DNA of 12,319 bases from Clostridiaceae bacterium (GTDB taxonomy: Bacteria > Bacillota > Clostridia > Oscillospirales > Acutalibacteraceae), in the NCBI GenBank assembly GCA_904501875.1, contig CAJGCQ010000030.1:1-12319 (forward strand), read 5' to 3'. The position numbers and the translations under genes are program-made. Under the pieces are notes generated by a model. The model was not told the origin of the DNA. It was given only the letters and a program-made list of their open reading frames with translations, and made no database searches. Shown piece by piece: positions 7,328 to 12,319 of the stretch (position 1 is its first letter; each line of letters opens with the position of its first letter).

Positions 7328-7358
7328 AAAGCCGTCCGTAAGGGCGGCTTTAGTTTTT
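7328..7358 (+). terminator. Intrinsic terminator after hup
   Basis: A ten-base stem AAAGCCGTCC (7328-7337) / GGGCGGCTTT (7342-7351) with one G-U pair and loop GTAA is followed by AGTTTTT. It lies between hup and rqcP, so most hup transcripts should end here. rqcP has no clear promoter of its own after it, which suggests partial read-through. Confidence 0.82.
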
Positions 7359-7372
7359 AAACGGAGAAGATA

Positions 7373-7615
7373 ATGAGACTTGATAAATATTTAAAGGTTT
7401 CAAGAATAATTAAAAGGCGCACGGTTGCTAATGAGGCCTGCGATGCGGGCAGGGTTACGGTAAACGGCAAGCAAGCACGTGCATCGTATGATGTAAAGGT
7501 GGGGGATGTTATCGAAATATCCTTCGGCGCCAGAGATTTTAAAGCTCAGGTTACCTCGGTTGCAGAGACCGTTAAAAAGGACGATGCGGCGGGGCTTTAT
7601 AAAATAATACCGTAA
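7373..7615 (+). CDS. rqcP: RqcP (YabO) S4-domain ribosome quality control factor
   Basis: This 80-residue protein consists almost entirely of an S4 RNA-binding domain. The start MRLDKYLKVSRIIKRR is nearly the same as B. subtilis YabO/RqcP, including R2 and R16, which are known to matter for its function. It continues with DAGRVTVNGKQARAS and DVKVGDVIEI. RqcP binds the 50S subunit beside peptidyl-tRNA and works with RqcH to add C-terminal alanine tails to stalled nascent chains, marking them for degradation. The related HslR/Hsp15 is a less likely name given the length and the yab context. GGAG at 7363-7366 precedes the ATG by six bases. Its neighbours match the yabO position in Bacillus. Confidence 0.94.
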   Translation: MRLDKYLKVSRIIKRRTVANEACDAGRVTVNGKQARASYDVKVGDVIEISFGARDFKAQVTSVAETVKKDDAAGLYKIIP

Positions 7616-7646
7616 AAGTCGCGGCATAACACAGCGTAATAAAAGA

Positions 7647-7677
7647 GCCTCCTTTTAAATATATTTAATTAGAGGTG
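7647..7677 (+). promoter_or_regulatory. Possible RBS-masking hairpin before yabP
   Basis: CCTC (7648-7651) can pair with GAGG (7672-7675), which is the core of the AGAGG ribosome binding site of yabP. Between them lies a perfect 14-base palindrome (7655-7668: TTAAATA/TATTTAA) that can close the hairpin. The stem is short and the inner part AU-rich, so its stability is modest. Functional control is inference. Confidence 0.35.
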
Positions 7678-7683
7678 TTGGCT

Positions 7684-7953
7684 GTGGAAGAAAATGTGCG
7701 TTTAAATCATAATATAATAGTTGAGGACCGCAAGAAAATGACCCTTACAGGGGTAAAGGATGTTCTTTCCTTTGACGAGGAGACCGTGGTGCTTGACACC
7801 TCGCTTGGAAGACTTACCGTAAAGGGCTCGGGGTTACATATAATTAATTTCGATACCAAAAGCGGCGACCTTTCGGCAGAAGGGCGTCTATACGCACTTG
7901 TATATACCTCGGAAGAGAAAAGCGGCGGTGTATTTTCCCGTATTTTCAGGTGA
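7684..7953 (+). CDS. yabP: Sporulation protein YabP
   Basis: This 89-residue protein matches the YabP/YqfC family. It has an early LNHNIIVEDRKKMTLTGV, then VLSFDEETVVLDTSLGRLTVKG and LHIINFDTKSGDLSAEG, and ends with a short basic/hydrophobic tail (GVFSRIFR). YabP is made in the mother cell during sporulation in Bacillus (sigma-E regulon) and is needed for proper spore development, though its biochemical role is unknown. The start is chosen as GTG 7684, eight bases after AGAGG (7671-7675). Upstream GTG 7675 and TTG 7678 overlap or crowd that site. It is three bases from yabQ, as in other clostridia, forming the pair yabPQ. Confidence 0.93.
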   Translation: MEENVRLNHNIIVEDRKKMTLTGVKDVLSFDEETVVLDTSLGRLTVKGSGLHIINFDTKSGDLSAEGRLYALVYTSEEKSGGVFSRIFR

Positions 7954-7956
7954 GCT

Positions 7957-8415
7957 ATGTGGGAAATAGATAACCTTTCTCAACTGCTGGGCTTTTTATA
8001 TTCCGCCGTTTTAGGCGGAATTTACTGTATTGTATACGATTGCCTTCGTGCTTTAAGAAAAGAAATTAAATTTAGCACAGCCGCAGTTTTTGTTTTGGAT
8101 ATTTTGTATTCTCTTTTTTGCGCCGTTACCTGTTTTTGCTTTTTGATAGCGGTAACAGGCGGTCAGCCCCGAAGCTTTGTTTTTGCGGGAGCGGCGGTAG
8201 GCTTTTTAGCTACAAGGCTTACGGTTTCACGCTTTTTGTTTTTTGCTTTTTCTAAAGTGTTAAGGGGTATGCGGTTTATTTTTAAATGGATTTCGGTGAT
8301 TTTCAGCCGATTTTTCACCGTAATTTCAGCGCAAATGGAGCATTTGGGCGAAAAAGTCAAAAAAATATACAGTTTGTCCGCAAATACTTTAAAAAAACAC
8401 TTGAAAAAGAAATAG
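7957..8415 (+). CDS. yabQ: Spore cortex biosynthesis protein YabQ
   Basis: This 152-residue integral membrane protein has the YabQ family pattern. A first membrane segment (about residues 8-28) runs through LGFLYSAVLGGIYCIVYDCLRALR, with the family's conserved GxxYxxxYDxxR-type spacing. A second (about 42-66) contains YSLFCAVTCFCFLIAV, and a third (about 73-90) is FVFAGAAVGFLATRL. A hydrophobic/amphipathic region and a lysine-rich tail (LKKHLKKK) follow. YabQ localises to the forespore outer membrane and is required for cortex formation in Bacillus. ATG 7957 is three bases after the yabP stop, with CAGGTGAG spanning that stop as a possible ribosome binding site. The promoter for the next gene starts inside its 3' end. 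Confidence 0.92.
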   Translation: MWEIDNLSQLLGFLYSAVLGGIYCIVYDCLRALRKEIKFSTAAVFVLDILYSLFCAVTCFCFLIAVTGGQPRSFVFAGAAVGFLATRLTVSRFLFFAFSKVLRGMRFIFKWISVIFSRFFTVISAQMEHLGEKVKKIYSLSANTLKKHLKKK

Positions 8416-8430
8416 CGTTTGTTGTATACT
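8401..8430 (+). promoter_or_regulatory. Sigma-A-type promoter for divIC
   Basis: TTGAAA (8401-8406), an 18-base spacer and TATACT (8425-8430) overlap the last codons of yabQ. It would uncouple the vegetative division gene divIC from the sporulation genes upstream, which makes biological sense. Confidence 0.6.
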
Positions 8431-8434
8431 TAAT

Positions 8435-8449
8435 CCGATAGAACATCGG
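8435..8449 (+). promoter_or_regulatory. Small hairpin in divIC leader
   Basis: CCGAT (8435-8439), loop AGAAC, ATCGG (8445-8449) is a perfect five-base stem. It lies just after the putative -10 box and about 15 bases before the GGAG ribosome binding site (8464-8467). There is no T-run after it, so it is not a terminator. It could be a 5' stabiliser or an operator overlapping the transcription start. Confidence 0.35.
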
Positions 8450-8475
8450 TCTTGCATTTCTGCGGAGTGTGAGTT

Positions 8476-8766
8476 ATGAAAAAGAAAAAAAGAAAAAATA
8501 AAAGTATTATACTGCGGGTTTTGATTTTGGGTGTATGCGTTTATATGATAGCTACCCTCTCGGGGCTTTGGAACACCCTGAGTCAAAGCCGCAAGGAGCT
8601 TGAAGCCTTGAAGGCACAGTACGCCCAAGAGCAAAATGATATTGAGGAGCTTCGCTCTATGCTTGAGGACGGCTCGCAGTCACAAATAATTGAAAAAGCG
8701 GCAAGAGAAAGACTGGGCTTCGTCTATCCCGACGAACAGGTTTTTATCGATATATCAGGCAATTAA
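8476..8766 (+). CDS. divIC: Septum formation initiator DivIC/FtsB family
   Basis: This 96-residue bitopic membrane protein has the typical order of the DivIC/FtsB family. A short basic cytoplasmic tail (MKKKKRKNKS) is followed by one membrane helix (about residues 11-29, ILRVLILGVCVYMIATL). A coiled coil (about 33-62) comes next, and then the conserved C-terminal block IIEKAARERLGFVYPDEQVF. DivIC joins FtsL and DivIB (FtsQ) at the septum and helps activate septal peptidoglycan synthesis. ATG 8476 has GGAG (8464-8467) eight bases upstream. Its position after yabQ and before the S1 protein is exactly that of B. subtilis divIC, which helps distinguish it from FtsL. Confidence 0.93.
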   Translation: MKKKKRKNKSIILRVLILGVCVYMIATLSGLWNTLSQSRKELEALKAQYAQEQNDIEELRSMLEDGSQSQIIEKAARERLGFVYPDEQVFIDISGN

Positions 8767-8791
8767 TTTTTGAGGAGGATACAAAGCTTAT

Positions 8792-9238
8792 ATGGAGCTT
8801 ACTATAGGACAGATTGTTGAGGGAAAAATTACCGGCATCACAAATTTCGGAGTTTTTGCGGATATAGGCGAGGGCAAATCGGGAATGGTACATATATCTG
8901 AGGTTGCACGCACCTATGTGAACGACATTAATGAATTTGTGAAGGTGGGCGACACAGTTAAAATGAAGGTGCTTAATATCGGGGAGGACGGTAAAGTTAG
9001 CCTTAGTATTAAGCGTGCGCTTGAACCCGAAAAGACCGAGCCAAAGGAACGCCGTGAAAGACGCAGCTACTCTCAGCACAAGATAGACGGCTCCTATACT
9101 TGGATGCCCAAAAAGGAAGAGCCCCAAAGCTTTGAGGAAATGATGAACCGCTTTAAGCAGACCAGCGATGAAAAGTTTTCGGACTTAAAGCGCAAAAACC
9201 CCGAAGCCAGACGCACTAAGCGGGGAGCGGCAAAATAA
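8792..9238 (+). CDS. yabR: S1 RNA-binding domain protein (YabR-like)
   Basis: This 148-residue protein carries an S1 (OB-fold) domain over residues 1-75. The hallmark strand pattern is VEGKITGITNFGVFADIGEGKSGMVHISE-like, split here as GKITGITNFGVF and GMVHISEV, and the domain ends with KVSLSIKRA. The rest is a charged, arginine/lysine-rich and probably disordered tail, typical of this family (also called general stress protein 13 or CvfD-like). Such proteins bind RNA or the ribosome, and roles in translation during stress have been reported for relatives. AGGAGG at 8773-8778 is a perfect ribosome binding site, but at 13 bases from the ATG the spacing is long. No other start in frame is better placed. 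It is the last gene of the yab block; spoIIE, often nearby, is absent. Confidence 0.9.
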   Translation: MELTIGQIVEGKITGITNFGVFADIGEGKSGMVHISEVARTYVNDINEFVKVGDTVKMKVLNIGEDGKVSLSIKRALEPEKTEPKERRERRSYSQHKIDGSYTWMPKKEEPQSFEEMMNRFKQTSDEKFSDLKRKNPEARRTKRGAAK

Positions 9239-9248
9239 GATTTTATTC

Positions 9249-9289
9249 AAGGCGGATTTTGCCCTTAGGCGATTTCTGCCTTTAAATTT
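9249..9289 (+). terminator. Likely terminator between yabR and fumA
   Basis: AAGGCGGA (9249-9256) pairs with TCTGCCTT (9275-9282) over eight bases including one G-U. The enclosed loop contains a second small stem GCC/GGC (9261-9263 with 9268-9270). It is followed by TTAAATTT, only moderately T-rich, so termination may be partial. Confidence 0.45.
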
Positions 9290-9308
9290 ATTTAATTCAG
9301 GAGAAAAA

Positions 9309-10154
9309 ATGATAAGAGAAATTTCAGTAGAAAAAATAACCGAAACAGTAAGAGAGCTTTGCATAATAGCTAATAAAAAGCTGCCGAAAGATATTGAGGA
9401 AAAGATAACAGTTTGCGAAGGGTGCGAAACAAACGCCTTGGCAAAAAGCGTGCTTTGTGACCTTAAAAAAAACATTACGGCGGCAAATGAGTATGATTTG
9501 CCTATCTGCCAGGACACGGGAATGGCGGTAGTCTTTCTCCGAATCGGGCAGGATGTGCACTTTACTGACGGCAGCCTTTATGCGGCGGTAAACGAGGGCG
9601 TAAGGCAGGGCTACGAAAAGGGACTTTTGCGCAAGTCTGTTGTGGGCGACCCGCTAAAGAGGGTCAACACAAATGATAATACCCCTGCAGTTATCCATAC
9701 CGTTATTACCGAGGGTGACAAGGTGAAAATAACCGTTGCACCTAAAGGCTTTGGCAGTGAGAATATGAGCGGAGTTAAAATGCTTACCCCCTTTGACGGC
9801 AGAGAAGGCGTAGTAGACGCAGTGCTCCAAATTGTAAAAAAGGCTTCAAATAACCCCTGCCCGCCTATGGTTGTGGGGGTTGGTATAGGGGGCGATTTTG
9901 AGCAATGCGCTCTGCTTTCAAAGCTTGCCCTTTGCAGAAGCACCGACAAGCACAATACCGACCCTTTTTATAAGGAGCTTGAGGAAGAGCTGTTAGAGAA
10001 GATTAATCAGCTTGATATAGGCCCACAGGGATTCGGCGGAAAAACCACCGCTTTAGCCGTAAATATAGAGACAGCACCCACCCATATTGCCGGACTTCCC
10101 GTGGCGGTTAATATAGGTTGTCATGTAACACGGCACGCTTCGGAGGTTATATGA
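9309..10154 (+). CDS. Class I fumarate hydratase, alpha subunit
   Basis: This 281-residue protein matches the alpha (N-terminal) half of two-subunit, oxygen-sensitive class I fumarases, or the related L(+)-tartrate dehydratase TtdA. Likely 4Fe-4S ligands are C67 in ICQDTGM, C184 in NPCPPM and C271 in GCHVTRHA. Other family motifs are GVGIGGDFE and GFGGKTTAL. With the beta subunit it would interconvert fumarate and malate in an incomplete TCA or fermentative pathway. The beta subunit (about 180-190 residues), normally the next gene, is not present anywhere in this window. The following gene is instead a methyltransferase starting in the last base of this stop codon. CAGGAG (9298-9303) lies five bases before the ATG. 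Fumarase is favoured over tartrate dehydratase by general prevalence only. Confidence 0.9.
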   Translation: MIREISVEKITETVRELCIIANKKLPKDIEEKITVCEGCETNALAKSVLCDLKKNITAANEYDLPICQDTGMAVVFLRIGQDVHFTDGSLYAAVNEGVRQGYEKGLLRKSVVGDPLKRVNTNDNTPAVIHTVITEGDKVKITVAPKGFGSENMSGVKMLTPFDGREGVVDAVLQIVKKASNNPCPPMVVGVGIGGDFEQCALLSKLALCRSTDKHNTDPFYKELEEELLEKINQLDIGPQGFGGKTTALAVNIETAPTHIAGLPVAVNIGCHVTRHASEVI

Positions 10155-11284
10155 TGGAAAAAATTAATTTGATAGCTCCCTGTCTTTTCGGAACAGAGAG
10201 CATCGCGGCAGACGAGTTTCGCCGTATGGGCTTTACGGAGGTTGTTACCGAAAACGGCAGGGTAAAGCTTGCGGGCGACTTTAATATGCTCGCCCGTGCT
10301 AATATCTGCTCCCGCTTTGCGGAGAGAATTTTAATCAATGTGGGGGAGTTTTACGCCACCACATTTACCGAGCTGTTTGACGGGGTAAAGGCGCTTGATT
10401 GGGAGAATTTTATAGGTAAGGACGACGCCTTTCCAGTAAACGGCTGGAGCATTGATTCTATTCTTCACAGCATACCAGACTGCCAGTCGATTATCAAAAA
10501 GGCGATAGTTGAGAGATTAAAGCTTAAATACTCTGTTTCCCGCTTTGCCGAGACGGGGCCCGAATATAGAATAAGGTTTTCGATTCACAAAAACAGCGTT
10601 ACAATGATGATTGATACCTCGGGTGAGGGCCTGCACAAGCGGGGCTACAGGCGCAATTCCAACGCCGCCCCTTTAAAGGAAACGCTTGCGGCATCAATGT
10701 GCGATTTAGCCCGAATTTACCCTGATACCAAGCTGTTAGACCCATTTTGCGGTAGCGGAACATTACTTATAGAGGCGGCGCTTATGGCTACCAAAACCGC
10801 ACCCGGATTAAGGCGGTTTTTTGCGGCGGAGCGCTTCGGCTTTATTCCTGAAACTGTCTGGCGGGAGGAAAGAACGAGGGCGCAGGATTTAATAATTCAT
10901 AATGTGGATTTTAGTGCGCAAGGCTTTGACATTGATAAAAATGCGGTAGAGCTGACCCTCCAAAACGCTAAAAAGGCAGGGGTTTCAAAATATGTTAAGG
11001 CGGCGGTTGCCGATATCAGAGACTTTATCCCGCCCGAGGAAAGATGCCTTACAATTACAAACCCACCATACGGCGAGCGGCTATTGGATGTTAAGGCGGC
11101 TGAGGAGCTTTACACCGTAATGGGTAACCGCTTTAAAGAGGGGTGCGGCAGAAAGTACTATGTTATAAGCCCCCACGATGAGTTTGAAAAATATTTCGGC
11201 AGAACTGCCGACAAACGGCGTAAGCTTTACAACGGTATGATAAAATGCCAGTTGTTTATGTATTTTAAAAATAAGGAGAGGTAA
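10154..11284 (+). CDS. THUMP-domain class I SAM-dependent rRNA (guanine-N2-)methyltransferase, RlmL/YpsC-like
   Basis: This protein has 376 residues, typical of the Firmicute YpsC group, which resembles the N-terminal half of E. coli RlmL. The first part (about 1-160) holds the ferredoxin-like and THUMP RNA-binding region, starting with KINLIAPCLFGTES. LHKRGYRR marks the link to the catalytic Rossmann domain. Motif I is DPFCGSGTLLIEAA, starting at D196, and the substrate motif NPPY is at 303-306, the form used by N2-guanine methyltransferases. The expected product is an m2G in 23S rRNA. ATG 10154 is chosen because GGAGG (10142-10146) lies seven bases upstream. ATG 10151 would add one Met at shorter spacing. 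The start overlaps the fumA stop by one base, so it is translationally coupled to an unrelated metabolic gene. Confidence 0.92.
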   Translation: MEKINLIAPCLFGTESIAADEFRRMGFTEVVTENGRVKLAGDFNMLARANICSRFAERILINVGEFYATTFTELFDGVKALDWENFIGKDDAFPVNGWSIDSILHSIPDCQSIIKKAIVERLKLKYSVSRFAETGPEYRIRFSIHKNSVTMMIDTSGEGLHKRGYRRNSNAAPLKETLAASMCDLARIYPDTKLLDPFCGSGTLLIEAALMATKTAPGLRRFFAAERFGFIPETVWREERTRAQDLIIHNVDFSAQGFDIDKNAVELTLQNAKKAGVSKYVKAAVADIRDFIPPEERCLTITNPPYGERLLDVKAAEELYTVMGNRFKEGCGRKYYVISPHDEFEKYFGRTADKRRKLYNGMIKCQLFMYFKNKER

Positions 11285-11286
11285 AA

Positions 11287-11712
11287 GTGGCAAAGAAAAA
11301 GGGAATCGTAGCGGAATTTAAGGAGTTTATTTCAAGAGGCAATGTAATCGACCTTGCGGTGGGCCTTGTAATGGGCAGTGCGTTTACGGCTATCGTAACC
11401 TCGCTTGTGAACGATATTATAATGCCTGCTATCGGGGTGCTTTTCGGAGGAATTGATTTCACTTCCTTAAGACTTGTAATCCGTGAGGCCACAGAAACCG
11501 CCGAGGAGGCGGCAATCGGCTACGGCAACTTTATTCAGTGCGTGGTTAATTTCCTGCTTATAGCAATGGTTATTTTCCTTGTAATAAAGGGAATGAACAC
11601 CTTTAAGCGTAAGAAAGAAGAGGCTGCCACAGAGGCAAAGCCCGTAGAGCCTTCGGAAGAGGTACTGTTGCTTCGTGAAATTCGTGATTCGCTTAAAAAC
11701 AGTAAGGAATAA
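11287..11712 (+). CDS. mscL: Large-conductance mechanosensitive channel MscL
   Basis: This 141-residue protein has the whole MscL layout. An amphipathic N-terminal helix (GIVAEFKEFISRGN) precedes TM1 (about residues 19-45), which contains the family signature NVIDLAVGLVMGSAF and the pore-lining small residues. A periplasmic loop with IDFTSL follows. GYGNFIQ leads into TM2 (about 83-104), followed by the basic KRKKEE and a C-terminal helix ending EVLLLREIRDSLKN. It forms a pentamer in the cytoplasmic membrane that opens under strong tension to release solutes on osmotic downshock. The start is GTG 11287, with AGGAGAGG (11274-11281) five bases upstream and overlapping the end of the preceding gene, so it is the last gene of the fumA operon. 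Confidence 0.97.
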   Translation: MAKKKGIVAEFKEFISRGNVIDLAVGLVMGSAFTAIVTSLVNDIIMPAIGVLFGGIDFTSLRLVIREATETAEEAAIGYGNFIQCVVNFLLIAMVIFLVIKGMNTFKRKKEEAATEAKPVEPSEEVLLLREIRDSLKNSKE

Positions 11713-11726
11713 TTTTCATATTACCG

Positions 11727-11755
11727 TTGACAAATCGCAAATATAGTAATATTAT
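11727..11755 (+). promoter_or_regulatory. Promoter of the ribU riboswitch transcript
   Basis: A perfect -35 TTGACA (11727-11732), a 17-base spacer and TATTAT (11750-11755) place the transcription start near 11762, just ahead of the aptamer. Confidence 0.8.
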
Positions 11756-11765
11756 ATTAACATAA

Positions 11766-11883
11766 TCTTCAGGGCGGGGTGTGATTCCCCACCGGCGGTA
11801 AAGCCCGCGAGCCTTTTTGGCTGATTCGGTGAAACTCCGAAGCCGACGGTTAAGTCAATGACTATAGTCCGGATGAAAGAAGA
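11766..11883 (+). promoter_or_regulatory. FMN riboswitch (RFN element)
   Basis: The conserved FMN aptamer core is present in order: AGGGCGGGGTG (11771-11781), CCCCACCGGCGGTAAAGCCC, CGAGCC, a variable arm closed by TTCGGTGAAACTCCGAA, then GCCGACGGT and AGTCCGGATGAAAG. The closing stem P1 pairs TCTTC (11766-11770) with GAAGA (11879-11883). FMN binding stabilises this fold. A terminator follows about 20 bases later, so excess FMN should switch off ribU by premature termination. Confidence 0.97.
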
Positions 11884-11905
11884 ATGTATAATTATTTGCA
11901 TTTTT

Positions 11906-11945
11906 ACGCCCTCACAGTAGTGGGGCGTTTCTTATTTTTCTTTTA
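11906..11945 (+). terminator. Riboswitch-controlled terminator upstream of ribU
   Basis: ACGCCC-(T bulge)-CAC (11906-11915), loop AGTA, GTGGGGCGT (11920-11928) is followed by a T-rich run to about 11945. It lies between the FMN aptamer and the ribU start, the classic place for the expression platform of a transcription-terminating FMN riboswitch. Confidence 0.85.
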
Positions 11946-11976
11946 ATTCCCCTGAAAAAAGAAAGGAAAATGTAGA

Positions 11977-12319
11977 ATGAAAAAACAAAATTTAATCAGA
12001 GGTATTGCTGTAAGCGGGGTTATGGGAGCGGTAGGATTTGTGCTTATGCTCCTTGAATTTCCGTTGTCCTTTATCATACCGTCCTTTATCAAGCTTGATT
12101 TTTCGGAAATTCCCGCAATTATTACCGCCTTTGCCTTCGGCCCGCAGTACGGAGTATTGGTTTGCCTTATTAAAAATCTGCTTCACTTATTCGTCACTAC
12201 ATCGGCGGGCGTGGGAGAACTTTCAAACTTCCTTTTGGGAGCGGTTTTCACGGGCGTTGCGGGACTTATTTATATGAAGCACAAAAACCGCAAGGGTGCG
12301 CTTGTAGGTGCTCTTGTCG
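11977..12319 (+). CDS. ribU: Riboflavin ECF transporter S component RibU (3' end outside window)
   Basis: The frame is open from ATG 11977 to the window end, 114 codons. The protein is hydrophobic and has RibU family features. A first membrane segment (IAVSGVMGAVGFVLMLLEF) precedes the conserved block IKLDFSEIPAIITAFAFGP. YGVLVCLIKNLLH follows, then a glycine-rich segment (SNFLLGAVFTGVAGLIY). RibU is the substrate-binding membrane subunit that captures riboflavin and works with the shared ECF energising module (EcfT with two ATPases), none of which is in view. Control by the FMN riboswitch directly upstream supports riboflavin rather than another vitamin as substrate. AAAGGA about nine bases upstream is the ribosome binding site. 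The rest of the gene (about 80-90 codons by family length) lies beyond the window. Confidence 0.95.
   Translation, partial: MKKQNLIRGIAVSGVMGAVGFVLMLLEFPLSFIIPSFIKLDFSEIPAIITAFAFGPQYGVLVCLIKNLLHLFVTTSAGVGELSNFLLGAVFTGVAGLIYMKHKNRKGALVGALV

Noticed and set aside
7603..7632. Sigma-E-like promoter (AATAAT ... CATAACAC) upstream of yabP
   Set aside because: The -10-like part is a partial match and the 16-base spacing is off the usual 13-15, so it is too loose to report as a feature.
8744..9127. Reverse-strand open frame of 127 residues opposite yabR
   Set aside because: It is antisense to the S1 domain gene, whose family match is clear; nothing supports a gene on the minus strand.
9611..9955. 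Reverse-strand open frame of 114 residues opposite the fumarase gene
   Set aside because: It is fully contained opposite conserved fumarase motifs and is a codon-bias shadow.
10118..10153. Upstream extension of the methyltransferase within fumA
   Set aside because: The extra residues have no family support, while ATG 10154 has a perfect GGAGG at good spacing.
11970..11975. Start-stop ATG-TAG directly before ribU
   Set aside because: A six-base start-stop so close to the ribU ATG is likely chance, and its spacing to AAAGGA is too short for initiation.

Overview
This window looks like an ordinary chromosomal segment of an anaerobic, low-to-mid GC, spore-forming Firmicute of the class Clostridia (Oscillospiraceae-like). 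The evidence is the gene set (RelA–Dtd–MBL–HemZ, HU, RqcP/YabO, YabP, YabQ, DivIC, YabR, class I fumarase alpha, an FMN-controlled RibU), purine-rich Shine-Dalgarno sites, and every gene lying on the + strand with tight spacing. YabP and YabQ are sporulation families, so the organism probably forms spores or descends from one that did. I see no phage, insertion sequence, CRISPR array, tRNA or rRNA.

Region 1 (1-3926) is one translationally coupled operon: the 3' end of a RelA/SpoT (p)ppGpp enzyme, D-aminoacyl-tRNA deacylase, a glyoxalase II-like metallo-beta-lactamase, a HemZ-type radical SAM protein and a uridine kinase-like P-loop kinase. The junctions either overlap or nearly touch. Region 2 (3927-5181) has a good sigma-A promoter driving a small coiled-coil/zinc-ribbon protein, an intrinsic terminator, then an MTA/SAH nucleosidase. 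Region 3 (5183-9238) is the conserved 'yab' sporulation and division cluster: a MOP-superfamily flippase in the YabM position, HU, RqcP, YabP, YabQ, DivIC and the S1 protein YabR. It has internal promoters before hup and divIC and a terminator after hup. MazG (yabN) and SpoIIE, which often belong to this neighbourhood, are not present here. Region 4 (9239-11712) is a fumA-alpha / RlmL-like rRNA methyltransferase / mscL operon, with no fumarase beta subunit beside the alpha subunit. Region 5 (11713-12319) is a textbook FMN riboswitch unit: promoter, aptamer, terminator, then the riboflavin transporter S-component gene ribU, which is cut by the window end.

The genes combine stress signalling and translation quality control (RelA, Dtd, RqcP, YabR, rRNA methyltransferase), envelope and spore functions (flippase, YabP/YabQ, DivIC, MscL), and metabolism (HemZ, MTA/SAH nucleosidase, fumarase, riboflavin uptake). 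I did not find a convincing new multi-gene system. The points most worth a second look are the orphan fumarase alpha subunit, the repeat-rich promoter of the zinc-ribbon gene, a possible hairpin over the yabP ribosome binding site, and the leader structures before hup and divIC.
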